The notes: generated by a model not told the origin, from the sequence alone. A DNA stretch of 8,647 nt from Erythrobacter sp. UBA1916 (GCA_002337385.1 DDFY01000027.1:1-8647), one strand, 5' to 3'; shown: positions 1 to 7,072, numbered from the stretch's first letter. Program-made: numbers and translations.

Positions 1-20
1 CATTGGTGCTGACGGGGAAC
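1..20 (+). repeat. Left copy of 20-bp terminal inverted repeat
   Basis: The window begins CATTGGTGCTGACGGGGAAC, and bases 8628-8647 are its exact reverse complement. The match stops at base 20. It lies inside the LysR gene, where it encodes VPRQHQ on the minus strand. Identity that ends exactly at both window borders suggests a primer-like or assembly-derived sequence rather than an IS end. Confidence 0.9.
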
Positions 21-533
21 AGCGTAGAGCGACACCGTTTCGGTCTTCAGCACCGCGAGCCGTATGCCCTCCGCGGGCGGAAGGGTGGCACTGCGCAGAA
101 CACCCATGCTGCCCGGCGTTTGCGCGACGCGGGCGACGATGTCCTCGCGGTCGTCCACCAGCATGAATTCCGTGCCACGCGGGAGGCCTGCGCTCAGCAG
201 GCTATCGTAGTTCAGCCTGACCGTGCCGCTCATGAAATTGCGGATGAAGATAGTCGGGCTATCGTCTCCCGCGGGCGCGATGAGTGAGCTGCCCATTCGC
301 TCGCGCGCGGCAAGGCTCTCGCGCGCGTCGGCCAGCACCTGCCGTCCGAGCGGGGACAGCACCACCTTGCGACCAGGCCGCCGCTCGAACAGCTGCCCGC
401 CCATGTGCCGTTCGAGCGACTTGAGGTGCTTGCTCACGGTCGGCTGACTGACATCGAGAAGATCGGCGGCCAGCCGCACACTCCCGAGTTCAGCCACCTT
501 GACGAATATTTCGATTTGCCGCGTGGTGGTCAT
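1..533 (-). CDS. LysR-family transcriptional regulator, 3' end missing
   Basis: DNA-binding regulator of the LysR type, expected to act in the cytoplasm as a tetramer that responds to a small co-inducer. The 177 visible residues start MTTTRQIEIFVKVAELGSV. A winged helix-turn-helix covers about residues 5-65, with the typical run ADLLDVSQPTVSKHLKSLE followed by QLFERRPGRKVVLSPLG. The start of the co-inducer domain follows from about residue 90 (SPTIFIRNFMSG). A full family member has about 300 residues, so roughly 120 lie beyond the window. ATG at 533 is the only in-frame ATG before an upstream stop at 555-557; the ribosome site is weak. It is transcribed away from the DUF3604 operon and shares a palindromic operator with it, so it probably controls both that operon and itself. 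Its last six residues come from the 20 bases repeated at the other window end and may not be native. The effector is unknown. Confidence 0.9.
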   Translation of the reverse strand, partial: MTTTRQIEIFVKVAELGSVRLAADLLDVSQPTVSKHLKSLERHMGGQLFERRPGRKVVLSPLGRQVLADARESLAARERMGSSLIAPAGDDSPTIFIRNFMSGTVRLNYDSLLSAGLPRGTEFMLVDDREDIVARVAQTPGSMGVLRSATLPPAEGIRLAVLKTETVSLYAVPRQHQ

Positions 534-550
534 GCCCAAGCCATTACCAT

Positions 551-573
551 ATGGCTATCAGTTTGATAGCCAT
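551..573. promoter_or_regulatory. Palindromic operator with LysR T-N11-A box
   Basis: Perfect inverted repeat: arm ATGGCTATCA (551-560), spacer GTT (561-563), arm TGATAGCCAT (564-573). The centre reads TATCAGTTTGATA (556-568), which fits the LysR T-N11-A consensus with ATC/GAT half-sites. It sits 17 bases before the lysR start codon and 59 bases before the first DUF3604 start codon, the usual place for a site that activates a divergent operon and represses its own regulator. I saw no convincing sigma-70 -35/-10 pair beside it, which would suit an activator-dependent promoter. Confidence 0.8.
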
Positions 574-632
574 TGGTTGCATTGCTTGTTCTCCCCTCCA
601 TACGGCATCTTTAGCGCGGGAGGGAAATCGTC

Positions 633-2510
633 ATGCGCTGCGCCGCATATGCCACTGTTGCTGCAGCCTGCCTTTCGGCCCAGCTGCTGGCCGCCTGCTC
701 GGCATCGGATGCACCGCCGCCGATGGCCGAGGCGGAGGCCGCGAGGCCTAAGGCTCCGGCTGGCGATCCGGGTGATCGGCAGGTGTTCTTTGGTGACTTG
801 CACCTGCACACCAGCCTTTCGCTCGACGCGGCTGCCTCGCGCACAGAGACACTGCCCGAAGACGCCTATCGCTATGCCATGGGTGAGCCGATCCACTATC
901 TCGGTCGCACCATTCAGCGGCGTGCGCCGCTCGATTTCCTCGCTGTAACCGACCATGCCGAATATCTCGGTACGGTGCGGCTGGCCATGCGCGGCGAGCT
1001 GGAGGTGCCGGGCGAAGGCTGGGCCGAGTTGCTGGCTGATCGCCGTCCAGGCGCAACCATGTTCCAGCTGATGAGCCGGGCGGTGGCGGGCATTCGCGGC
1101 GAGGATACGCCGGGCCTCTCAAACCCCGCGCTGGTCAACAGCGCATGGAACGGCGTGATCGCAGCGGCCGAGCGCTACAACCAGCCGGGCAAGTTCACAG
1201 CTTTCGTCGCCTTCGAATACTCACCCACGATTCAGGCGGAAGGAGCGGCACATCTGCATCGCAACGTGATCTTCCGCGGCCCCGACTATCCCTCGATGCC
1301 GTTCGGTGCCACCGACAGCATGAAGCCCGAGGCACTATGGGCCTATGCCGAGGCCAACCGCCAGCGCGGGATCGAATCGCTGATGATCCCGCACAACTCC
1401 AACCTGTCTTCAGGGCTGGCCTTCCAGTACGACGATTTCTACGGCAACCCGATGACGCGCGCCTATGCCGCGAACCGGCTGCGCAACGAGCCCTTGGTCG
1501 AGATCACGCAGAACAAGGGCACCAGCGAGGCGCTGCCCAAGCTTTCACCCGAGGACGAATTTGCCGGTTTCGAGCTTCTGCCCGAGGGCGATGGCCCCGG
1601 TGCCTCGGCGCCCGGCAGCGATGCGGAGATACGCGGCAGCTTCGTGCGCTATGGCCTGCAGCGCGGGCTGGAACTGGCCGAAACGCTGGGGGTGAACCCG
1701 TTCGAATACGGGTTCGTTGGCAGCAGCGACTTTCACTCCGGCGCCTCGGCGAGCGAGGAGGACAACTTCCCCGGCGGCCTCGGTATGGGCGACGATCATC
1801 GCGATCCGCGCAGCGTGCTGCAGACAAATTCCCCGGTGATCGGTGCCCCCAATTCGATGCTTTCGGCCTCGGGTATCACCGGGATCTGGGCGGAGGAGAA
1901 CACACGCCCCGCCCTGTTCGACGCCCTGCAGCGGCGCGAAACCTACGCCACTTCGGGGCCACGAATGCGGGTACGCATGTTCGCTGGCTGGGGCGACAGT
2001 GCGGCCTTCGAGGACCGTGCCGATTGGGCAAGCCGCGCCTATCGCTGGGGTGTACCGATGGGCGGCATCCTGGCCCCCCGCCCCACCAATGGCGGCGCGC
2101 CGACCTTGCTTATTCAAGCCGCGAAAGACCCGCTGTCGGGCAATCTCGACCGCGTCCAGATCGTCAAGCTATGGCGCGAAGGGGGCCAATCGTACGAGAA
2201 AATCTACGATGTCCTGTGGTCGCCGCAGCGGCAGGTGGTGAACGGGCAATTGCAACCCGTCGGCAACACGGTCAACGTGGCAGAGGCCAGCTACACCAAT
2301 ACGATCGGAGCGCCCGAATTGTTCGGATCGTGGACCGACCCCGATTTTAACCCCGCTCAATCGGCACTCTACTACGCAAGAGTGCTCGAAATCCCGACCC
2401 CGCGCTGGGCGACCTATCTCGCCAAGCAAACGGGTATCCCGCTTAAGGAAGGAACTCCTCCATGGTTACAGGAACGCGCATGGACCTCGCCCATCTTCTA
2501 TCGACCGTGA
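633..2510 (+). CDS. DUF3604 lipoprotein, PHP-like metallohydrolase (first paralogue)
   Basis: Protein of 625 residues, within the usual DUF3604 (PF12228) length. The N-terminus is a lipoprotein signal with lipobox LAAC at residues 19-22; Ser follows the Cys, so outer-membrane sorting is expected. Motifs resemble PHP-superfamily metallohydrolases: GDLHLHT with His57 and His59, TDHAEYLG with Asp107 and His108, FEYS with Glu195, His207/His209, IPHNSN with His254, and GSSDFHSG with Asp366 and His368. The C-terminus carries the shared ERAWTSPIFYRP ending. From these I infer a periplasm-facing, metal-dependent hydrolase; the substrate is unknown and no catalytic activity is established. ATG 633 has a good ribosome site, GGGAGGG at 618-624, 8 bases upstream. 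It is the first gene of the operon, downstream of the LysR operator, and overlaps the next gene by GTGA at 2507-2510. Family call is confident, enzymatic role moderate. Confidence 0.9.
   Translation: MRCAAYATVAAACLSAQLLAACSASDAPPPMAEAEAARPKAPAGDPGDRQVFFGDLHLHTSLSLDAAASRTETLPEDAYRYAMGEPIHYLGRTIQRRAPLDFLAVTDHAEYLGTVRLAMRGELEVPGEGWAELLADRRPGATMFQLMSRAVAGIRGEDTPGLSNPALVNSAWNGVIAAAERYNQPGKFTAFVAFEYSPTIQAEGAAHLHRNVIFRGPDYPSMPFGATDSMKPEALWAYAEANRQRGIESLMIPHNSNLSSGLAFQYDDFYGNPMTRAYAANRLRNEPLVEITQNKGTSEALPKLSPEDEFAGFELLPEGDGPGASAPGSDAEIRGSFVRYGLQRGLELAETLGVNPFEYGFVGSSDFHSGASASEEDNFPGGLGMGDDHRDPRSVLQTNSPVIGAPNSMLSASGITGIWAEENTRPALFDALQRRETYATSGPRMRVRMFAGWGDSAAFEDRADWASRAYRWGVPMGGILAPRPTNGGAPTLLIQAAKDPLSGNLDRVQIVKLWREGGQSYEKIYDVLWSPQRQVVNGQLQPVGNTVNVAEASYTNTIGAPELFGSWTDPDFNPAQSALYYARVLEIPTPRWATYLAKQTGIPLKEGTPPWLQERAWTSPIFYRP
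2445..2453 (+). promoter_or_regulatory. Shine-Dalgarno-like site for an alternative upstream start
   Basis: AAGGAAGGA lies 8 bases before ATG 2462 and could start the second DUF3604 gene 45 bases earlier than GTG 2507, adding 15 residues (MVTGTRMDLAHLLST). The site lies in codons of the first paralogue (LKEG), so it may be coincidental. ATG 2480 is a third in-frame option. Confidence 0.4.
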
Positions 2511-4381
2511 GCTTGCGCACAGGCGCTTCGCTCGCGCTTCTTGGCGCGCTGGCTGCCTGTTCGCAGGCTTCGCCGACAACCATGGCCGAGGGCTCCGTGG
2601 CAACCGCCGAGGCGGCCCCCGTGCCGCAGGGCGGCGATCGTGAGCTGCTGTGGGGCGACACCCATGTCCACACCCGCAACTCGGTCGACGCCTATGCCTC
2701 GGGCCTTGGCAGCGCCGATATCGACAGCGCCTATAGGTTCGCGCGTGGTGCTCCGGTGGTGTTCCCCAAGACCGGGCAAAAGGTCCAGATCGACGAGCCG
2801 CTCGATTTCATCGTGATTGCCGACCATGCCGAAAACCTCGGCATGAACGTGCGCATCGAACGCGGTGACGAGGCTATCCTGGCAACCGACCTCGGCCAAA
2901 AGTGGCTGCAGATCCTGAAAGAAAAGGGTGGTAGCGCCATGAGCGCCGCGATCATGGGCTTTTCTGCACCGGAGGATGAACGCGCCGCCTATTTCGCCGA
3001 CGTGACCACCGATGCGATCCGCCAGACCAGCTGGAATGAACAGATCGCCGCTGCAGAACGGTACAACACGCCCGGCAAGTTCACCGCCATGATCGGCTGG
3101 GAATGGAGCTCGACCCCAAACACCCGCAACCTGCACCGGGTGGTGATGACCAATGTCGATGGCGACGTGGCGCGGCAGTTCCTGCCGTTCAGCTACTATA
3201 TCTCGAACCGGCCCGAAGACCTGTGGAGCTTCTTTGAGCAGACCCACGCACGAACCGGCGCCGACTTCGTGGGCATGCCGCACAATTCGAACCTGTCCGA
3301 CGGGCTGATGTTCGCAACCAAGGACAGCGACGGGGAGGACTTCACGGTCGACTATGCCCGTCGTCGCAGCCGGTGGGAGCCGGTCGCCGAGATCACCCAG
3401 TACAAGGGCACCAGCGAAACCCACCCCGAACTCTCGCCCACCGACGAATTTGCCGGGTTTGAACTGAGGAACATGCTCCTGTCCGGCCAGGCCACGGCGG
3501 TCAGCGAAGGCTCGTACCTGCGCAGTGCGCTGCTGAACGGGCTCAAGGAAGAGCAGCGGCTCGGCGTCAACCCGTTCCAGCTTGGCCTCGGCGGGGCGAG
3601 CGACACCCACACCGGCCTGTCCTCGCAGCGCGAGAACAACTTCTACGGCAAGATGGCCGAGGACTATTTGCCCGCCGAGCGGATCGGGCCGAATGCGGGT
3701 GGTTCGGTCTTCCCCAATGCCCAGATGTCGGCCGGCGGGCTGACGGGAGTCTGGGCCGACTACAACGACCGCCAATCGATCTTCGACGCCTTCCGCCGCC
3801 GCGAGGTCTTCGCGACATCCGGCCCGCGCATCGGGCTGCGGATGTTCGCCGGCCAGAGCTTCACCGCCGCCGACCTTGCCTCGCCCGCCTTCGGGCAGAT
3901 TGGCTATGCCAAAGGCGTTCCGATGGGCGGAACCATGCTGCCCATGAGCACAGGCGAAGCGCCGCAATTTGCGATCGTTGCGGTCAAGGATCCGCACGAG
4001 GCCAATCTCGACCGGGTGCAGGTCGTGAAAGGCTGGATCGATGCGAACGGCGTGGCGCGCGAGAAGGTGTTCAACGTCGCCTGGTCGGGAGGGCGCACCC
4101 TGCGGGCTGACGGTAGCCTGCCCGACGTTGGCAACACTGTGGATCTGACCACTGCGCGCTACACCAACACCATCGGGGCGGCTGAGCTGTCGACCTTGTG
4201 GCGCGATCCGGAGTTCGATGCCAATCAACCCGCATTCTATTACGTGCGGGCCATTCAGATTCCGACCCCGCGCCAGCATGTGTTCGACGCTCTGGCCATG
4301 GGAGTCGATCCGACCACCTTGGATCTGCCAACCACCATCCGCGAGCGGGCCTGGTCGTCTCCGGTGTGGTATCGTCCGTGA
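2507..4381 (+). CDS. DUF3604 lipoprotein, PHP-like metallohydrolase (second paralogue)
   Basis: Tandem paralogue of the gene before it. From GTG 2507 it has 624 residues against 625. The N-terminus MSLRTGASLALLGALAAC is a compact lipoprotein signal with Cys18 (lipobox LAAC). The PHP-like residues are all kept: GDTHVHT with His53/His55, ADHAENLG with Asp106/His107, WEWSS with Glu199, NLHR with His210, MPHNSN with His259, and GASDTHTG with Asp366/His368. It ends RERAWSSPVWYRP. I chose GTG 2507 because it gives a GTGA overlap with the preceding stop, as at the next two junctions, and a signal peptide without a long leader; ATG 2462 with a strong ribosome site is the alternative. It differs from the first copy by an insert around residues 270-285 and by lacking one His (NLHR versus HLHR), so the two may differ in substrate or form a pair. 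Function is inferred only. Confidence 0.9.
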   Translation: MSLRTGASLALLGALAACSQASPTTMAEGSVATAEAAPVPQGGDRELLWGDTHVHTRNSVDAYASGLGSADIDSAYRFARGAPVVFPKTGQKVQIDEPLDFIVIADHAENLGMNVRIERGDEAILATDLGQKWLQILKEKGGSAMSAAIMGFSAPEDERAAYFADVTTDAIRQTSWNEQIAAAERYNTPGKFTAMIGWEWSSTPNTRNLHRVVMTNVDGDVARQFLPFSYYISNRPEDLWSFFEQTHARTGADFVGMPHNSNLSDGLMFATKDSDGEDFTVDYARRRSRWEPVAEITQYKGTSETHPELSPTDEFAGFELRNMLLSGQATAVSEGSYLRSALLNGLKEEQRLGVNPFQLGLGGASDTHTGLSSQRENNFYGKMAEDYLPAERIGPNAGGSVFPNAQMSAGGLTGVWADYNDRQSIFDAFRRREVFATSGPRIGLRMFAGQSFTAADLASPAFGQIGYAKGVPMGGTMLPMSTGEAPQFAIVAVKDPHEANLDRVQVVKGWIDANGVAREKVFNVAWSGGRTLRADGSLPDVGNTVDLTTARYTNTIGAAELSTLWRDPEFDANQPAFYYVRAIQIPTPRQHVFDALAMGVDPTTLDLPTTIRERAWSSPVWYRP

Positions 4382-5235
4382 CGATAAGGCAATGGCTGCA
4401 TGAACCGCTGCTCCACTTCCTGCTTGCCGGACTGGCGATGTTTCTGGTCGCTGGCTGGTGGCAGGGCCGCGATGATACGGGCAGGACAATCCACATCGGC
4501 AAGGAAGATCTGCTGACTTTCATGCAAGGCCGCGCGCAGGTCTACGATGCGCCGACCTTCAGCGCACTCCTGGCCGAAATGTCGGATGAGGACCGCGAGG
4601 CGCTGATCCGCGATGCGTCCCTGCAGGAGGCGCTCTATCGCGAGGCGCAGGCGCTTGGCCTCGCCGAGGCAGACCCGCTGGTACGCCAACGGATGGTCCA
4701 GCAGATGCGCCTCATCCTCGCCGAAGAGGCAACCGCCGATACCGAGCTTTCGGAGGCTGACCTTGCCGCCTTCTACGAGGCCAACAAGGCGCAATATGTC
4801 GCTGCGCCCACGCTGAGCTTCACCCATGTCTTCCTGCGCGCCCCCGCCAGCCGCGCCGAGGCAACCGCTTTGCTGGAGAAATTGCGCTCCGGCGAAGTCG
4901 CTGCGGATCAGGCGGGGCAATATGGCGAGCGGTTTCTTTACCAGCAGAACTATGCCGGGGCTGATCCGGGGCTGGTCATCAGCCACTTCGGGCCTGACTT
5001 CGCCAAGGCAGTGTTCGCGCTCGAACCGGGTAGCTGGCAGGGGCCGCTGCAGTCCGCGCACGGCTGGCATCTCGTGCTGCCGCTTGCCAAGGAACAGGGC
5101 GGCATCCCCGATCTGGCGGATGTGCGCGATCAGGTGCGCGAGGATGCGATGGCCGAACGCCGCCGCGAGGCCTCGAATGCTGCGCTCGACAAGCTGCTGG
5201 CGAGCTACACTATCAAGCTGGACGACGGGCTGTGA
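4378..5235 (+). CDS. Membrane-anchored parvulin-type peptidyl-prolyl isomerase
   Basis: Predicted periplasmic folding factor of 285 residues. A short basic N-terminus (MTIRQWLHEP) is followed by one hydrophobic segment, about residues 11-28, then a helical SurA/PrsA-like N-region (about 40-140, with LSEADLAAFYEANKAQYVAAP just before the core), and a parvulin core at about 145-240. Core hallmarks visible are FTHVFL (His150), FGPDFAKAVFALEPGSWQGPLQ and HGWHLVLP (His228, His231). A basic and acidic C-terminal helix follows. GTG 4378 is chosen because the upstream reading frame lies inside the DUF3604 gene, while GTG gives a membrane anchor directly and a GTGA overlap with that gene's stop. Co-translation suggests that its clients include the two lipoproteins or the HupE-like protein; this is inference. 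Isomerase activity may be lost, as in several chaperone-only parvulins. Confidence 0.88.
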   Translation: MTIRQWLHEPLLHFLLAGLAMFLVAGWWQGRDDTGRTIHIGKEDLLTFMQGRAQVYDAPTFSALLAEMSDEDREALIRDASLQEALYREAQALGLAEADPLVRQRMVQQMRLILAEEATADTELSEADLAAFYEANKAQYVAAPTLSFTHVFLRAPASRAEATALLEKLRSGEVAADQAGQYGERFLYQQNYAGADPGLVISHFGPDFAKAVFALEPGSWQGPLQSAHGWHLVLPLAKEQGGIPDLADVRDQVREDAMAERRREASNAALDKLLASYTIKLDDGL

Positions 5236-6236
5236 GGCATTGGCTGATCGCCTGGCTGGGCGTCGTCGCGGTGCTGGCGCTGGCCCCGCAAGCGGCGCGG
5301 GCCGACGACAACCGGCCGCTGTCGCTCAAGATCGAGCAACAGGGGGCCGCCGAATTCACGGTGACGTGGAAGCTGCCAGCGAATGTCGAGCCAAGACATA
5401 TGCCGCAGGTATTGGCTGAAGGCTGCGACCTGCGAGGGCGGGCGCGCAGCTGGTCCGATCCGCTCGGCTACTGGCGCGAGGAGACGTGGCACTGCGAGGA
5501 GGGAATTGAAGAGCGGGCAATCGCGATCGACTATCCCCTCGCCAATCCGAACCTTGCGACCATCGTTCGCGTCTTCCGCGCGGGTGAGGACAATCCGCAG
5601 ACGATCCTGTTGCAACCGCAAGATGGCAGCTTCGTAATTGGCGCCGAAGAGGAAGCGAGCGGCCGGGGCGGCTTCCTTGAATTCGTCGTGCTTGGGATCG
5701 AGCATATCTGGATCGGGATCGACCATCTGCTGTTCGTGGCTGGACTGGTGCTGATCGCTGCCACACCGCGCCGCATCCTTGTCACCATCACCGGCTTCAC
5801 CGTTGCCCATTCGGTCACGCTGGCACTGGCTGCGCTAGATGTGGTGCGTCTGCCGATTGCCGCTATCGAGGCCGTGATCGCGCTTTCGATCGTGTTCCTT
5901 GCGGTCGAGATCGTAAAGGGCCCGCGCGACACGCTGACCTGGCGCAAACCCGTGGTGGTCGCGAGCGCATTCGGGCTGCTGCACGGGTTCGGCTTTGCCG
6001 CCGTGCTGCGCGAGATCGGCTTGCCGCAGGGCAGCCTGCTTTCCTCGCTGCTGGCCTTCAACATCGGCATCGAGATCGGACAGGTGGTCTTTGCCAGTGC
6101 CATCTTCGCCCTGCTGTGGCTGATCGGGCGCACGGGCGACAAACTGGCTGGGCAACTGCCAGTGCAGAAGCTGGCCGGCTATGCCGTGGGCAGCCTTGCC
6201 AGCATGTGGATGCTTGAACGGCTTTCCGGCATTTAG
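5232..6236 (+). CDS. HupE/UreJ-like membrane protein with periplasmic N-terminal domain
   Basis: Protein of 334 residues resembling the HupE/UreJ_2 family (PF13795), whose relatives are nickel or cobalt permeases. A signal peptide ends near AARA (residue 24), followed by a soluble domain of about 120 residues with two cysteines (Cys65, Cys88) that could form a disulfide. The membrane part starts near residue 148 with about six segments: FLEFVVLGIEHIWIGIDHLL, ILVTITGFTVAHSVTLALA, a segment at 208-228, VVVASAFGLLHGFGFAAVL, a segment at 268-298, and a last one near 313-328. Conserved His/Asp positions sit inside the membrane: His158, Asp164-His165, His193 and His251. The GTG start overlaps the parvulin stop by GTGA. 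No urease, hydrogenase or other nickel enzyme is in view, so the cargo is open; supply or sensing of a metal for the PHP-like lipoproteins is a possibility only. It is the last gene of the operon. Confidence 0.88.
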   Translation: MRHWLIAWLGVVAVLALAPQAARADDNRPLSLKIEQQGAAEFTVTWKLPANVEPRHMPQVLAEGCDLRGRARSWSDPLGYWREETWHCEEGIEERAIAIDYPLANPNLATIVRVFRAGEDNPQTILLQPQDGSFVIGAEEEASGRGGFLEFVVLGIEHIWIGIDHLLFVAGLVLIAATPRRILVTITGFTVAHSVTLALAALDVVRLPIAAIEAVIALSIVFLAVEIVKGPRDTLTWRKPVVVASAFGLLHGFGFAAVLREIGLPQGSLLSSLLAFNIGIEIGQVVFASAIFALLWLIGRTGDKLAGQLPVQKLAGYAVGSLASMWMLERLSGI

Positions 6237-6456
6237 GAAGCCGCCCCCCTTCCCCGGCAGATTTCACGCCGTGTGGTTCTGCCACTCGGCCCGTGCCGCG
6301 AGTCTTCTAGGTCTGCCTGTCAATCATTTGGCATTCGAGGCTTACCTGGTTGCGCACGCCAGCGTGAACCGAGGCGAACTTCTGTAACGACTTCATCTGC
6401 GCGACCCGGAGCATCGCCTCTCTCGTCATCAGAACGGTAGGTGACTGTCCCCTCGG
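6237..6456. other. Intergenic region between operon end and marR
   Basis: 220 bases between two convergent genes. Most is taken up by the transposase relic. AGGTGACTGTCCCC at 6439-6452 sits at its upstream edge. GGCAG (6256-6260) and CTGCC (6279-6283) can pair, but no T-run follows, so I do not call a terminator. No intact gene is visible. Confidence 0.6.
6264..6429 (-). pseudogene. Decayed 3' end of an IS transposase (IS6-like)
   Basis: Read on the minus strand from 6429, the frame gives MTREAMLRVAQMKSLQKFA, then SVHAGVRNQVSLECQMIDRQT, a TAG stop at 6307-6309, and after a one-base frame change LAARAEWQNHTA ending at TGA 6264-6266. From memory this matches the C-terminal pattern of IS6-family DDE transposases (a phrase like MKSLQKFASVHASVHNHF, ending in AALAEWQN). 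The stop and frameshift make it non-functional. Only about 50 codons remain, with no DDE core and no clear terminal repeats. It lies just downstream of the HupE-like gene, in antisense orientation. The exact IS family is uncertain; its being a transposase relic is fairly likely. Confidence 0.7.
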
Positions 6457-6966
6457 TTAGTCGCCCTTCACGCCTACCGCGTCAGGATCCAATGCAAAGC
6501 GGCGGAACACGTTTGCCCCGTCGCTGTCTTTGGCGCGAAGGGTGGCAACCATGGTTTGCAGGTGACGGCGCAAGGCCATGACTTCATCGAGCTGAAGATC
6601 CGACGTAGCGAACTCGGCAACGCGGCGGGATTCAGGCCGCATCTCACGAGCAAGATCCTCTCCGATTTCCGTCAGCCTGAGCGGACGCCGGCGACGGTTT
6701 TCTTCGTCCTCCCTGGCAACGATCCGCCCCTGGTTTTTCAACTTCGTGACCGCCCTGTTTATCGTCATGATGCTGACACCGATCGTCTCGGCCAATTCGC
6801 TAGCGGTAGCCTCCCCCGACTCGCTGATCATCAGGAGCGTCCGATGCTCATTCAGCGTCAGATCGTGCATCTTTCCCAGATGCTCACTGAATGGAGCGGT
6901 AAATAGATTGCTGAGCTCGAGTATGAGGAAGAGCGTCTCCTCAGCAATGCGCGTTGGGTTTTCCAT
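6457..6966 (-). CDS. MarR-family transcriptional regulator
   Basis: Winged-helix regulator, 169 residues from ATG 6966. MarR proteins act as dimers on palindromic operators and usually release DNA on binding a small, often aromatic ligand. An N-terminal dimerisation helix (about 5-30) is followed by LTLNEHRTLLMI (37-46), the helix-turn-helix TASELAETIGVSIMTINRAVTKL (about 54-76), and a wing with REDEENRRRRPLRLTEIGEDL (85-105). C-terminal helices reach about residue 147, and a short tail ends VGVKGD. The start is not settled: ATG 6999 would add MKTAAVRTKAR, and open frame extends to ATG 7077; none has a strong ribosome site. 6966 fits the family length best. It is divergent from the TonB receptor gene and faces a palindrome in the shared region, so it probably represses that receptor and itself. 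The ligand is unknown. Confidence 0.88.
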   Translation of the reverse strand: MENPTRIAEETLFLILELSNLFTAPFSEHLGKMHDLTLNEHRTLLMISESGEATASELAETIGVSIMTINRAVTKLKNQGRIVAREDEENRRRRPLRLTEIGEDLAREMRPESRRVAEFATSDLQLDEVMALRRHLQTMVATLRAKDSDGANVFRRFALDPDAVGVKGD

Positions 6967-7072
6967 TCTTGCTTTCGTCCTGACTGCAGCTGTTTTCATC
7001 GCCTGAGAGCGCCTCGAAACCCGGTGATAGACCATTATCCCATCAGGACCAACGACAACGGCGGGCCACATA

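Noticed and set aside
577..610. Possible -35/-10 pair (TTGCAT or TTGCTT with downstream hexamers) for the DUF3604 operon
   Set aside because: The candidate -10 hexamers match the consensus poorly at allowed spacings; an activator-dependent promoter is likely but cannot be placed.
1145..2350. Plus-strand open frame of 401 codons inside the first DUF3604 gene
   Set aside because: Out-of-frame shadow with a low-complexity, Arg-rich translation; the DUF3604 frame carries all the motifs.
4198..4377. Upstream ATG extension of the parvulin gene
   Set aside because: The extra 60 codons lie in a shifted frame within the DUF3604 gene and give a non-family sequence; GTG 4378 puts the membrane anchor at the N-terminus.
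2498..4489. Long open frame on the minus strand (663 codons) opposite the second DUF3604 gene
   Set aside because: It is the antisense shadow of a high-GC gene: no recognisable domain, an arginine- and glycine-rich composition, and complete overlap with a clear family member.
6256..6283. Hairpin GGCAG/CTGCC after the HupE-like gene as a terminator
   Set aside because: Only five base pairs with a long loop and no T-run downstream.
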